A DNA stretch of 38,625 nt from Devosia sp. (GCA_015657675.1 JACDQI010000291.1:1-38625); one strand, 5' to 3'. Shown: positions 7,707-16,944, numbered from the stretch's first letter. Notes: generated by a model not told the origin, from the sequence alone. Numbers and translations are program-made.

Positions 7707-9536
7707 GTGGATAGAGGATTCGCAGAGCCTGGGCCTGCACCAACGCGCGAGCCGCTTGAGGTTCTGCGCGACGTCTTCGGCCATGCCGGTTTCCGTGGCC
7801 AGCAGGAGGCCGTCGTCCGCCACGTCGCCTACGGCGGCGATGCCGTGGTGCTCTTTCCTACCGGCGCCGGTAAGTCGATCTGCTACCAGGTCCCGGCCAT
7901 CTGCCGTCGCGGCGTAGCGATCGTCGTCTCCCCGCTCATCGCCCTGATGCGCGATCAGGTCGAGGCGCTGCGCCAGGCCGGTATTTCGGCCGCCGCGCTC
8001 AACTCCTCGCTGACGCCCGAAGACGCGCGGCAGGTCCGCGATCAGATCCGTTCAGGTGAGCTCAAGCTGCTCTATGTCGCTCCCGAGCGGCTGACCACGC
8101 CTGGCTTCCAGCACCTGATCCAGGATGTCGAGATCAGCCTCTTTGCGATTGATGAGGCGCACTGCGTCAGCCAGTGGGGCCACGACTTTCGCCCGGAATA
8201 TCGCGAGCTCTCCTCCATCGCGGTCAATTTTCCCGGCGTGCCGCGTATTGCGCTGACCGCCACGGCCGATCCGGTGACCCGCGCCGACATCATCGAACGG
8301 CTCGGCCTCGCCGATGCCGCCGTGTTCGAGACGAGCTTTGACCGCCCCAACATCTCCTACGCAATCGTCGAGCGCGACAAGCCGCGCGAGCAGCTGCTTG
8401 AGTTCCTCGGCAAACACAAGGGCGAGAGCGGCATCGTCTATTGTCTCTCCCGCAAGAAGGTCGAGGACATTGCCGAGTGGCTTGATGGCAAGGGCATTCG
8501 CGCCTTGCCCTACCACGCTGGCATGAATGCAGCGGCCCGCGCCGCCAACCAGGATGCGTTCCTCACCGAGGACAGCCTCTGCCTCGTTGCCACGGTGGCC
8601 TTCGGCATGGGCATCGACAAACCCGATGTACGCTACGTCGCCCATCTCGATATGCCAGCCTCGGTCGAGGCCTACTATCAGGAAACCGGCCGTGCCGGAC
8701 GCGACGGCCAGCCCGCCGAGGCCTGGATGTGCTACGGCATGGCGGACGTCGTGCAGCGCCGCCGCATGATCGACGAAGGTAGCGCCCCCGATGAGATCAA
8801 ACGCGTAGAGCACGGCAAGCTCTCGGCGTTGCTTGGCATCTGCGAGACCGCGGAGTGCCGCCGCAAGGCAATCCTGTCCCATTTCGGCGAGAGCCATCCA
8901 GGCAATTGCGGCAACTGCGACACCTGCATTTCTCCCGTTGCCACCTGGGACGGTACAGATGCCGCAGTGAAGGCTCTCGCGGCCGTCTACCGCACTGGCC
9001 AGCGCTTTGGCGCCCAGCACGTCATCGATGTGCTCACCGGAAAATCCACCGAACGCACCCAGAAGTTTGGCCACGACAACCAGCCCGTGTTCGGTGCCGG
9101 CAAGGACATCGAGCCGCGGGTCTGGCAATCGGTGTTTCGTCAACTGACCGCCGCTGGCTACATCTTTGTCGACCAGTCGGCCCACGGCGCGCTGAAACTC
9201 TCGGAGGCCGCTCGTCCAGTGTTCAAGGGCGAACAGCGCGTCACGCTGCGCCGGGATCGCCCACGTCGCGCCGCCGAGGTGCGCCGCTCCTTGCAGCGCT
9301 CAATCGAGCTGCCAGATGGCGCCCAGGCTTTGTTCGATGCGCTCCGCGCCGAGCGGTCGCGCCTTGCCAAGGCACAGGGCGTGCCACCCTATGTGGTGTT
9401 CCAGGATGTGTCGCTGCGTGCCATGGCGACTGAACGGCCGCAATCGCTAGACGACATGATGGGCATGCCCGGCGTCGGCCAGGCCAAGCTCGAACGCTAC
9501 GGCGCGATCTTCCTGGCGGTGATCCGCGCTAGCTGA
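7707..9536 (+). CDS. recQ: ATP-dependent DNA helicase RecQ
   Basis: RecQ is a 3'-to-5' helicase acting in recombination and replication-fork repair. Visible parts in order: the [10 protein letters not shown]-motif region, Walker [13 protein letters not shown], the DEAH box [20 protein letters not shown], motif [11 protein letters not shown], and zinc-binding cysteines ([10 protein letters not shown], then GNCGNCDTC). A winged-helix region follows, and the C-terminus is an HRDC domain ([13 protein letters not shown] to the [14 protein letters not shown] end). The length of about 609 residues is normal. The start is uncertain: TTG 7677, GTG 7692 and GTG 7707 are all in frame and none has a strong ribosome-binding site. 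Its last 8 bases overlap the convergent PAS gene. Confidence 0.95.
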   Translation: MDRGFAEPGPAPTREPLEVLRDVFGHAGFRGQQEAVVRHVAYGGDAVVLFPTGAGKSICYQVPAICRRGVAIVVSPLIALMRDQVEALRQAGISAAALNSSLTPEDARQVRDQIRSGELKLLYVAPERLTTPGFQHLIQDVEISLFAIDEAHCVSQWGHDFRPEYRELSSIAVNFPGVPRIALTATADPVTRADIIERLGLADAAVFETSFDRPNISYAIVERDKPREQLLEFLGKHKGESGIVYCLSRKKVEDIAEWLDGKGIRALPYHAGMNAAARAANQDAFLTEDSLCLVATVAFGMGIDKPDVRYVAHLDMPASVEAYYQETGRAGRDGQPAEAWMCYGMADVVQRRRMIDEGSAPDEIKRVEHGKLSALLGICETAECRRKAILSHFGESHPGNCGNCDTCISPVATWDGTDAAVKALAAVYRTGQRFGAQHVIDVLTGKSTERTQKFGHDNQPVFGAGKDIEPRVWQSVFRQLTAAGYIFVDQSAHGALKLSEAARPVFKGEQRVTLRRDRPRRAAEVRRSLQRSIELPDGAQALFDALRAERSRLAKAQGVPPYVVFQDVSLRAMATERPQSLDDMMGMPGVGQAKLERYGAIFLAVIRAS

Positions 9537-10419
9537 CTGCCTTAAGCATGTCGAGCAGCGAGCCGTCGAAGTTCGCAACTTCCTCGACTTTTTTGGCCGC
9601 CACAGAGACGCCAAACTCGTGCCAGCCGACCAGCATGACGATGCCCCCCACCTTGTCTTCAGCCGCCATCCAGCGGGTGATCACCGCTTGGCAGTCCATC
9701 TTGTTGCCAGTGGTCGGGTTGACAAAGTTGCGCTTGGTCCGCACCACGGTGCCGGCCAGTGCCCGCTGGTTTTCCTCGCGGAGCGCCGGCGGCATCTCCG
9801 GAAAGAGGTCGTAGAGCTTTTTGCCCACCGCGTCGGTGCGTTCCATCAGCTTGTGGCACTTGAGCCAGTAGGAGGAGCACTCGAGCAGCGTCAGGCGCTC
9901 GTCGAAGATGGCGATCGGCGCTGGCATTGCGCTCACCACGTCCTGCAGCAGGCGGTTGCGGCTGATGGCAAATGCCTCGCGGTGCGCTTCCTTGGTGATG
10001 TTGCGGCTAAGGCCGAAGAGTTCGGTCACCCGCCCGTCCTGCACGCGGAGGTCACCGACGCTTTCGATCACCCGTTCTTCGCCGTCGGCGCCCGTGGTCC
10101 GTAGCACGGCATGGAAGGCCCGCGTTTCCTGCAGTGTCGAAGCGATCAGCGACAGCAGCTTGCCCCGGTCGTCTGGGTGGTAGAGCTGCACCATGAATTC
10201 GAGCGGCAGGCTTTCTGGGCTGTAAGGCACGCCAAAGACCTCGCAGGCCTGTGGCGACATCTGCACTTCACCCGGAAAGATCACCTTCCATTGCCCGAAG
10301 CCAAACTGTTCGCTCATCAGGCTGCTGACCGCACCTGCATCCACCAGGTCCGGCTGGGGTGGCGACAACACCGACGAAGGCCGGGTCGTATGGATCAGTT
10401 GCTTGGAAAAGATAGGCAT
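9529..10419 (-). CDS. PAS-domain protein without an output domain
   Basis: This 296-residue soluble protein appears to hold two PAS domains and nothing else. The first, about residues 35-145, is PAS_3-like: [27 protein letters not shown], then a strand segment ending [13 protein letters not shown]. The second covers about residues 155-270 ([25 protein letters not shown]). No kinase, GGDEF, EAL or DNA-binding part follows, and no membrane segment is seen. It might sense a ligand or redox signal and act through protein contacts. The ATG at 10419 lacks a clear ribosome-binding site. The 3' end overlaps recQ on the opposite strand. Confidence 0.8.
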   Translation of the reverse strand: MPIFSKQLIHTTRPSSVLSPPQPDLVDAGAVSSLMSEQFGFGQWKVIFPGEVQMSPQACEVFGVPYSPESLPLEFMVQLYHPDDRGKLLSLIASTLQETRAFHAVLRTTGADGEERVIESVGDLRVQDGRVTELFGLSRNITKEAHREAFAISRNRLLQDVVSAMPAPIAIFDERLTLLECSSYWLKCHKLMERTDAVGKKLYDLFPEMPPALREENQRALAGTVVRTKRNFVNPTTGNKMDCQAVITRWMAAEDKVGGIVMLVGWHEFGVSVAAKKVEEVANFDGSLLDMLKAVS

Positions 10420-10620
10420 CGGCGCTCGGGAGGAAAGCTGGCACTGGCGCGAGAGTGGCGCGGCATTGTTAAGATCGCCTCACCGTTTCAGGTATGAACT
10501 CATCACTTTTCCCAGTTTTCCTCATTCGCATATGAGGTGCGGCGGGATGGCCGCAACCGACAGCCTTGGCCATCGCGGTGGCGGGACAACCCGCTGGGCT
10601 GTGGAAAACTGCGGTTCAGA

Positions 10621-10648
10621 AACAAAACAGCCGCCTCTCGGGCGGCTG
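10621..10648 (-). terminator. Rho-independent terminator of the MucR-type gene
   Basis: On the minus strand this is a perfect 8-bp GC-rich stem (10641-10648 with 10628-10635) with a 5-base loop, followed at once by TTTTGTT. It lies 28 bp beyond the stop of the MucR-type gene, as expected for an intrinsic terminator. Confidence 0.85.
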
Positions 10649-10675
10649 CTTAGAACAATTTGTGCTCTTGAGCAC

Positions 10676-11113
10676 TTACTTGGCTTTTCGGCCCAGACCG
10701 TTATCCTTCGCGAGGCGCGAACGGGTTTCGGAGTAGTTGGGCGCCACCATCGGGTAGTCGGCGGGAAGGCCCCACTTTTCCCGATACTGCTCGGGCGAGA
10801 GGTCGTAGTGAGTGCGCAGATGCCTCTTCAACGACTTGAATTTCTTACCATCTTCCAAGCAGATCAAATAGTCAGGGGCTATCGACTTCTTCACCGGCAC
10901 CGCGGGCTTCAGTTCGGTTGGAACAACCGGGCCGCTGTTGCTGCGCAGATTCTTGAGTGCATTATGCACGTCTGCAATCAGCTTGGGGAGATCAGAGACG
11001 CTCAGCGCGTTGTGACCAACATAGGCGGACACGATATCCGCGCTCAACTCTACCAGTTCATGGTCGGCAACGGCGTGCGCGCCTCCGGAGGTCCCTGGCG
11101 ACCCAATCTGCAT
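10676..11113 (-). CDS. MucR/Ros-family zinc-finger transcriptional regulator
   Basis: This family regulates exopolysaccharide, motility and cell-cycle genes in alphaproteobacteria. The 145-residue protein has an N-terminal oligomerisation region (ELVELSADIVSAYVGHN) and a C-terminal prokaryotic zinc finger CLEDGKKFKSLKRHLRTHY, then SPEQYREKWGLP. The zinc ligands read Cys-Asp-His-His, with Asp where Ros itself has a second Cys; the Asp variant is known in rhizobial relatives. ATG 11113 fits the family N-terminus. AAGGAAGG lies rather far from it and would suit the in-frame TTG at 11119 better. The gene is divergent from the BTAD regulator across about 230 bp. Confidence 0.93.
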   Translation of the reverse strand: MQIGSPGTSGGAHAVADHELVELSADIVSAYVGHNALSVSDLPKLIADVHNALKNLRSNSGPVVPTELKPAVPVKKSIAPDYLICLEDGKKFKSLKRHLRTHYDLSPEQYREKWGLPADYPMVAPNYSETRSRLAKDNGLGRKAK

Positions 11114-11346
11114 AGCCAAAGTAAAGCCCTTCCTTAGTCTGCTTCGCGTGTCGTCTGCCCCACATCTGGTTGGCAGCGACAATGTTTCCTGTTAGCGCCG
11201 GTCCCGCGCACATTCTGCGTTATCGAAATGGCCCTATTCCGAGCCAAGCGTTATGCGACCGTTATGTGTTCTGGTATTTTTCCTTTACTTAGTCAAGTTC
11301 GCTCCTTCTATTGTTTCTAAACGTGATTTGAGAATTCTCGGGTGCC

Positions 11347-13298
11347 ATGCGGGAAACACCAATGTTGCACCTTCTGGGCACGCCACAATTGCGGCTGCCG
11401 GATGGGTCCACTGTAGAACTGCGCCAGAAGGCTTTCGCACTCGCTGCTCTGCTGCACATCGAGTATGGCGGCAAGGCCCGGCGGCAGGCTGTTGCCGATC
11501 GCCTTTGGGAGACTGCCAGCAGCGCCCAGGCCAGCACCAACTTGCGGCAGGTTTTACTAAACACCCGGGGCCAGCAGACGCGCCACGGCATCGAGCTGTT
11601 TGAGGCGGACGCCACCTATATTGGTCTGGGGCATTCCGTCCGGCTCGATCTGGTCGAAATACTGCGCCTCCGTACCGTCGTCGATCCGGATGAGTTTTTG
11701 CGCCTTGTGGGGCTCTATCGGGGCGGTTTCCTGGATGGTCTCACTGGCTCAGCTGATGAATTGTCCCGCTGGATCGAGACCGAGCGGACACGCATCGAGA
11801 ACCAGTTCATCGCCAATGCCTGCACCACCGCGCTTCGGATTGGCGGAGCCGCTGCCGATCAGGCTCTGGCGCGACTGGCCGAGGTCCAGCCCTATTCCGA
11901 CCAAGTGTGTCAGACCCAGATGCGGCTGACGCGCGCCAGTGGCGACGAGTTCGCCGTCGCGACGATCTTTTCGGCCTTCCGCAACCGGGTCTGGAAGGCG
12001 TTGCGCGCCGAGCCCGAGCCCGAGACAGCCGCCCTGGTGGTGCCGCCCGCTCCCACCGTTGCGGCAGTTCCCGCCAATCGGAATGCCCGCATGGATGCCC
12101 GCACCGTGCTCGGCGCAGAGCGCGCGCGGGTGCCGCGCATCGTGCTGCTGCCGCCGTTGCAGGAGTTTGGCCGTAACGACACACCCCGTCACCTCGCACC
12201 GGCGCTGATAGAAGACGTCACCATCAGTCTCTGCCGCCTGCGCTCGTTCACGGTGATCGCGCCGCATTCAGCCTGGCAGTTCGATCCGTTCTCAGCCATC
12301 GACGAGATCCGCTCGCACCAGATCGATTATGCCGTTGAGAGCCGTGTCGCTGTCGACCGCGCTGCTGATGCGTCGGGGCAGTTGGCGCTCGCCGTACGCC
12401 TGATCCGGACGCCGGCCGCGAGATCGTTTGGACCGACAAGTTCAAGTTCGCTGTCGCCGAGGCGCCACAGCGCTATCGCGACCTGGTCAACGGTATTGCG
12501 GGCAGCCTTGCCGATCGCGTCGAGACCGCCGAGCTTGCCGCCGAGCGCACCACCAGGGACCCGACCGCCTATTCGCACTATCTCTCGGGTCGACAGGACT
12601 TGCGGACATTCGATCTGCCGCGTGTCCGCAAGGCACGTAAGTCGTTCCGAGTGTCCTCCGAACTGGCCCCTGAACTGGCCATGGCGGAAAGTTCGATGGC
12701 GCGCAGCTACGTCATCGAGTGGGTGCTGCGGTCAGGCGCCGACCACGCTTTGCTCGACAAAGCCAAGCTGCACGCCGAGCGCGCCATTGCCCTCGATCCC
12801 TTCGACGGCAATGGCTATCGCGAACTCGGGCGGGCTGCGCTCTTCGTCGGGGAACTCGACGAGAGTCTGCGCCAGTTCGAGAGGGCCGAGCAATACGCGC
12901 CCAATCATGCCGACGTGTTGGCCGACTATGCCGACACGCTCACCCACAATTCTGATTTTCCAGCGGCGCGCCAACGCATTGAAGCGGCGCTTCTGCTCAA
13001 CCCCATTCCGCCCGACGAGTACTGGTGGACACTGGGCGGGATTAACTATTTTCAGGGCCTTTGGCAGGACGCCATGGCTGCGCTGCAGCGCATGAAGAAT
13101 CAGGAGCCAGCGCTGCGGCTCCTGGCGGCGGCAGCCGCCATGGAAGGCGACAAGGAACTTGCGCGCCAGTACCGGCTCCGGGCTCTCTCTTTGCAGCCGG
13201 ATTTCACCATCGCCAACTGGGCGCGGCGCCTGCCGATGCGGGATCCTGCTGACGTCGATCTCTACATTGAGGGCCTGCGCAGGGCAGGTTTCAAATGA
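11347..13298 (+). CDS. BTAD/TolB-like/TPR transcriptional regulator, one frameshift
   Basis: This large regulator stands at the head of the peptide-ycaO-tfuA genes. Domains in order: a winged helix (about residues 6-95; LLGTPQLRLPDG, NLRQVLLNTRG), a bacterial transcriptional activation domain (about 100-240; LVGLYRGGFLDGL), and a TolB-like segment (about 260-390; RIVLLPPLQEF to VWTDKFKFAVAEAP). A run of TPR-type helices fills the rest (about 430-640; AIALDPFDGNGYREL, AEQYAPNHADVLADYADT). The first frame fails near 12412 and similarity resumes at once in another (REIVWTDKF), as if one base were missing; the 1952-base span agrees. ATG 11347 or ATG 11362 could start it. It probably activates the downstream genes; its ligand is unknown. 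Confidence 0.85.
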
Positions 13299-13320
13299 GA
13301 GGCAACAGGAGGCAGAAGCC

Positions 13321-13527
13321 ATGCGTTACGTCATCATCGGACAGAAGAATTCCAACGACCTGCTTGTCGTCGATACCCAGACCATGACCGTTTCTTCGGT
13401 CGACGCGGCATCGACCGCGCTCAAGAATACAGACGATCTGCGGGCCTCCGGCTCGCTCAAGGGCGTCGACTTTGCCATCGCGGCAGATACCCGAGACGTG
13501 GCCTCAGGCCGTTGGTTCTACGCCTGA
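13321..13527 (+). CDS. 68-residue peptide, candidate substrate of YcaO-TfuA
   Basis: A short gene with a strong AGGAGG ribosome-binding site 7-8 bases before its ATG, 22 bp after the regulator and about 95 bp before ycaO. The product begins MRYVIIGQKNSNDLL, has a Ser/Thr/Asp-rich middle (VDTQTMTVSS; ADTRDVASG) and ends GRWFYA. It contains no cysteine, no signal peptide, no membrane segment and no Gly-Gly leader site. I do not recognise a family. Its position beside YcaO and TfuA suggests a ribosomal peptide precursor, perhaps modified near the aromatic C-terminus, but this is inference. It could instead be a small structural or regulatory partner of the enzymes. Confidence 0.7.
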   Translation: MRYVIIGQKNSNDLLVVDTQTMTVSSVDAASTALKNTDDLRASGSLKGVDFAIAADTRDVASGRWFYA

Positions 13528-13561
13528 TAACCATCTGAATCTAAATCACATCGCGAACTCC

Positions 13562-13585
13562 GGTACCGGCGGCAACGCCGGTACC
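13562..13585 (+). promoter_or_regulatory. Perfect 10-bp hairpin with GCAA loop between peptide and ycaO
   Basis: Bases 13562-13571 pair perfectly with 13576-13585 around the tetraloop GCAA, a GNRA loop that stabilises RNA hairpins. No T-run follows, so it is not a classical terminator. It may stabilise or separate the peptide message from the enzyme message. Confidence 0.6.
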
Positions 13586-13591
13586 AACGTA

Positions 13592-13619
13592 CTCGGACAG
13601 GCTGCGAAGCCCGTCCGAG
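13592..13619 (+). promoter_or_regulatory. Second hairpin with GCGA loop directly upstream of ycaO
   Basis: Bases 13592-13598 pair with 13613-13619. After one A-C mismatch, 13600-13603 pair with 13608-13611 around the loop GCGA, again a GNRA tetraloop. It ends 3 bases before the GTG that may start ycaO, so it could also control access of ribosomes to that gene. Confidence 0.55.
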
Positions 13620-13622
13620 ACG

Positions 13623-14757
13623 GTGGCCCTCATGCGTCCGTTCATGCCGCGCTACGGCATCACCCGACTGGCTCGCCAGACCGGGCTGGATGTGCTGGGT
13701 ATTCCATGTTTCGCGGCCATCCGACCCAACGCCCGGACCCTCTCGGTCAATATGGGCAAGGGCGTCGACGATGCCGCAGCCATGGCCTCCGCCGTGATGG
13801 AAGCGATCGAATACGCCATCGCCGAAGGCCCTGAAGTCAAAGCGATCCACGCCACCGCCAGTGCTATCCGTCAGTCCGGACGAACCATGTTCGACGTCTC
13901 GCCCTGGCTGGCGCAGGGCCAGACCGTCCCCGATGACCTTGAACTGAGCTGGCTAGAGGGCAGGGACCTGTTTTCCGGTGCCAGCGTATTCGCCCCGCGA
14001 GACGCCCTGATCATCGGCGGCGCCGAAACGCTCGCCGACATCAGCCAGTCCACTAATGGCCTCGCCTCAGGTAACTCACTGGAGGAGGCGACCTTTCATG
14101 CTCTCTGTGAACTGGTCGAGCGCGATGCCACCACGCTCTGGATCTTCAAGTCCGATGCTGCAGCTGGCGCAACGCGCATCGAGCCCAGCGCATTTACCGA
14201 TCCGCTCGTCGATGACCTCGCTCGGACCGTGCGGGATGCGGGTTTCAACCTCACGCTTTTCGACCAGACCACGGCCATTGGCCTTCCGGTCATCTTCGCA
14301 CTGCTCTCCCCAGCTGGCGAGGCCACGACCCGTTACTTCGACCTTGCGGCCGGCTGCGGTTGTCACCCTGTAGCGGCCCGTGCCGCCATTCGCGCCATCA
14401 CCGAGGCTGCGCAGACCCGTGTCTCGAACATTGCCGGCGCGCGGGATGACTTTGACCCTGCCGAGTATCACCAGCGGCTCAGTACCTCTCTGCAATCGCT
14501 GCTAACGCTTGCGGGCGCGGAGCCGCGACGGCCACCCGCCGGGTTGCCATGGCACCTCGCTGCAGGCACTCTTTGCCCATGCAAAGGGACAGCTTGTGGC
14601 TGCCGGCATCACCCGCATCGCGGCCTTTCCACTCGGCGGCGACGAGGCGGGCATCGCCGTCGTCCGCCTCCTCGCCCATGGGCTTGAGGACAGATCAACC
14701 AACCGGCACTGGCGCCCCGGCCCGCGCGCCACAGGAGCCATGCTTGGACTATGGTGA
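13623..14757 (+). CDS. YcaO-family ATP-dependent peptide-backbone enzyme, frameshifted
   Basis: YcaO enzymes use ATP to activate backbone amides; with TfuA they are associated with thioamide formation. Seen here: RYGITRLARQTGLDVLGIP, a typical family N-terminus; LSVNMGKG; the ATP-site helix ASAVMEAIEYA; ALCELVERDA with the E-x-x-E-R pattern; and AIRAITEAAQTRVSNIAGARDDF. Around 14510-14580 the frame breaks. The C-terminal part (QALFAHAKGQLVAAGITRI, then AVVRLLAHGLE) continues one frame over, ending at 14757; the span fits one extra or two missing bases. The start is unsure: GTG 13623 and ATG 13632 are candidates, but YSDRLRSPSETV upstream in the same frame also looks family-like. The gene overlaps tfuA by 7 bases. 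Confidence 0.88.
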
Positions 14758-15479
14758 AAGTAATCTTCGTCGGCCCCAGCCTGGCCGGTACCGACTACGC
14801 GCCAGGCAACATCGACATCCGTCCACCCGCCGCCCACGGCGACATGGTGCGCGCCGTACTCGACGGTGCCACAGCCGTTGGCCTCGTCGATGGATTGTTC
14901 GATGCCGTCGCAGCTGTCTGGCACAAGGAAATCCTCTTTGCCCTGGCGCGCGGCGTAACGGTACTGGGCGCCGCGTCGATGGGAGCATTGCGTGCCGCCG
15001 AATGCGCCCGCTTCGGCATGCAGCCGGTTGGCGCCATTGCCCGCAGCTATCTTTCGGGCGCGCGTGACGACGACGCCGATGTCGGCCTCGTCCACGCGCC
15101 AGCAGAGCTCGGCTGGCTGCCCCTCACCGAGCCCATTGTCGACATCGAGGCAACTCTGGCGCATCTCGGGCGCCTCGACCTCCTGCGTCCCGGCGAAGCG
15201 AGCGCCGTACTTTCCCATGCCCGCAGCATCCACTTTTCCGAGCGGAGCCTCGAACACCTGGTGCCAGCAGCGCTGGCCGAGCGTCGTGAGGCCCTGCTGG
15301 ACGCCTACGAGAGCCATTGCGTCCGGCAGAAGCGGCGCGACGCCTTAGAACTCGTCGCGCAGCTCGCCCAATTGCCGGATAGTCGAGGGCAGGAGGCATC
15401 CTTCGTCCTTGCCGAAAGCCCGATGTGGCGCCGTCGCCTGGGCCAGATTCAGGCTGAAGGCTACATCACGGCCGCATAA
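14751..15479 (+). CDS. TfuA-like protein, YcaO partner
   Basis: TfuA was first named in the trifolitoxin genes of Rhizobium and is a frequent partner of YcaO, probably handling the sulfur donor or aiding thioamidation. The 242-residue product has the expected layout: VIFVGPSLAG at the N-terminus, GLVDGLFDAVAAVWHKEIL, then the hallmark ASMGALRAAECARFGM, followed by a helical C-terminal half. The ATG at 14751 overlaps the ycaO stop, so the two are translationally coupled. No ThiF-like, flavin dehydrogenase, peptidase or exporter gene follows. It ends the cluster; a 220-bp gap without recognisable genes separates it from the convergent aminopeptidase. Confidence 0.9.
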   Translation: MVKVIFVGPSLAGTDYAPGNIDIRPPAAHGDMVRAVLDGATAVGLVDGLFDAVAAVWHKEILFALARGVTVLGAASMGALRAAECARFGMQPVGAIARSYLSGARDDDADVGLVHAPAELGWLPLTEPIVDIEATLAHLGRLDLLRPGEASAVLSHARSIHFSERSLEHLVPAALAERREALLDAYESHCVRQKRRDALELVAQLAQLPDSRGQEASFVLAESPMWRRRLGQIQAEGYITAA

Positions 15480-15699
15480 CGGCCCATCGAGTTTACTAAA
15501 CAAGTCTCCGAAGCTGGAGGAAAAAGGCTGGCCGCGCTGACCGATGGACCTCGTCGGGAAGCGTGGCTGTCAGGATGGCGAACACGTCGGAGCGGAAGTT
15601 TCGGGGCCGCTCCGGATGGCCCTCGGCCACATCCTGGAATCGGAGAGATCGGATGGTCGGCGCCTGCTGTTCGCGGCACCGGCCATCTCCCTCATCCGC

Positions 15700-16944
15700 T
15701 CAGGCCGTCGCCCACTCGCCCTTGCGCATCACCGGCACGCGGCTGCCGTCGGCCTTGATACCGTCGATGTCGATCTTGTCTGAACCGATCATCCAGTCGA
15801 TGTGAATCAGGCTCTTGTTACCGCCCTGGGCCTGGATCTGCTCGGGGGTCAGCGACTTGCCGTTGATGAAGCAGTCGGCATAGCACTGCCCCAACGCGAT
15901 ATGGCTGGCGGCATTTTCGTCGAACAGCGTGTTGTAGAACAGGATGCCCGACTGGCTGATCGGCGACGAGTGCGGCACCAGTGCCACCTCGCCGATGCGC
16001 CGACCGCCCTCGTCGGTGTCCATCACCTTGTTGAGCACGTCCTCGCCCTTGGTCGCCTTGGCTTCGACAATTCTCCCGCCTTCGAACTTCACCCGAATGC
16101 CATCGATCAGCGTGCCATTGTGGCTGAGCGGCTTGGTGCTCGACACATAGCCTTCCACCCGCAAAGCGTGTGGGGTGGTAAATACCTCCTCGGTCGGGAT
16201 GTTCGGGTTGCAGGTAATGCCGTTCTTGCTCTGGCTGGCGCCGCCCTTCCACTGGTGCCCATCGGCAAGCCCGATCGTCACATCCGTGCCCGGGCCGGTA
16301 TAGGCGAGCGACGCAAAGGCATGCGCGTTGAGCCAACTCCAGCGCTTCTTGAGGTTGGCATTGTGCTCTTTCCACGCCGAGATCGGATCGGCCAAATCGA
16401 CGCGGCTGGCCGCGAAGATGGCGTTGGCGAGCTTTTCGATCGCTACGTCCTCGGCGTCGTCGGGAAACACCTGCTTTGCCCAGGCCGGGCTGGGGTAGGC
16501 GACGATGTTCCAGTTCACATCAAAGCCGGTGATCTTTTCGAGCGCCGGCTTGTAGGCCATCGAGTTGGCCTTGTTGGCGCGTGCCACCTTGGCCGGATCC
16601 TGCCCAGCGAGCATCATCGGGTTGTCGCCGGCAATGGCGAGCCGCGCCGCGTTGCGCGAGAACGCCGAAGCCATGCCTTCGTAGAGCCAGTTGGCTGCCT
16701 TGTCGAAACTCGCGGCATTGGCATGCCGGTAGCGCGCCAGGATCACCTCTTCGTCCGAAATGATCGGCGTCACCACGCCGGCCCCGGCCTTGTAAGCATG
16801 CTCGGCAATCTTGCGGATCAACGGCAGCGCTGTGGACGGCCCGGTCAGCACCAAGTCCTGCCCCTCGGCGAGTTGCAACCCAACCCGGATCGCCACCTCC
16901 GCGAGCTTGTCGAGTTTGACGGGGTCGATGGGCGTTCGGGTCAT
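15700..16944 (-). CDS. Aminopeptidase, family M29 (AmpS/PepS-like)
   Basis: A 414-residue metallo-aminopeptidase that removes N-terminal residues from peptides in the cytoplasm. Family signatures: CNPNIPTEEVFTTPH, GEVALVPHSSPISQSG, NENAASHIALGQ in the form DENAASHIALGQ, and HIDWMIGSDKIDIDG. These carry the conserved Glu, His and Asp ligands of the two-metal site. The length is normal for the family. AAGGT precedes the ATG at 16944. It faces tfuA tail to tail, so despite being a peptidase there is no operon link to the peptide cluster. It is probably a housekeeping enzyme. Confidence 0.93.
   Translation of the reverse strand: MTRTPIDPVKLDKLAEVAIRVGLQLAEGQDLVLTGPSTALPLIRKIAEHAYKAGAGVVTPIISDEEVILARYRHANAASFDKAANWLYEGMASAFSRNAARLAIAGDNPMMLAGQDPAKVARANKANSMAYKPALEKITGFDVNWNIVAYPSPAWAKQVFPDDAEDVAIEKLANAIFAASRVDLADPISAWKEHNANLKKRWSWLNAHAFASLAYTGPGTDVTIGLADGHQWKGGASQSKNGITCNPNIPTEEVFTTPHALRVEGYVSSTKPLSHNGTLIDGIRVKFEGGRIVEAKATKGEDVLNKVMDTDEGGRRIGEVALVPHSSPISQSGILFYNTLFDENAASHIALGQCYADCFINGKSLTPEQIQAQGGNKSLIHIDWMIGSDKIDIDGIKADGSRVPVMRKGEWATA

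Noticed and set aside
10520-10537. Inverted repeat CCTCAT/ATGAGG upstream of the PAS gene
   Set aside because: A 6-bp stem alone in a GC-rich genome is too weak to call an operator or terminator.
13472-13834. Alternative 120-codon frame overlapping the peptide end and ycaO start
   Set aside because: It has no recognisable similarity, and it runs out of phase through clear YcaO sequence.
13321-15479. Azole-forming (TOMM, microcin B17-like) cluster
   Set aside because: The peptide has no cysteine, and there is no ThiF/E1-like partner or flavin dehydrogenase. TfuA points to thioamide chemistry instead.
15480-15699. Possible small genes in the gap between tfuA and the aminopeptidase
   Set aside because: Short frames on both strands have no ribosome-binding site or recognisable protein. 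Only the small palindrome GTTTACTAAAC (15491-15501) stands out, and it is not enough for a call.
15700-16944. The M29 aminopeptidase as leader peptidase of the peptide cluster
   Set aside because: It is on the opposite strand, convergent, and belongs to a common housekeeping family; position alone does not support a link.
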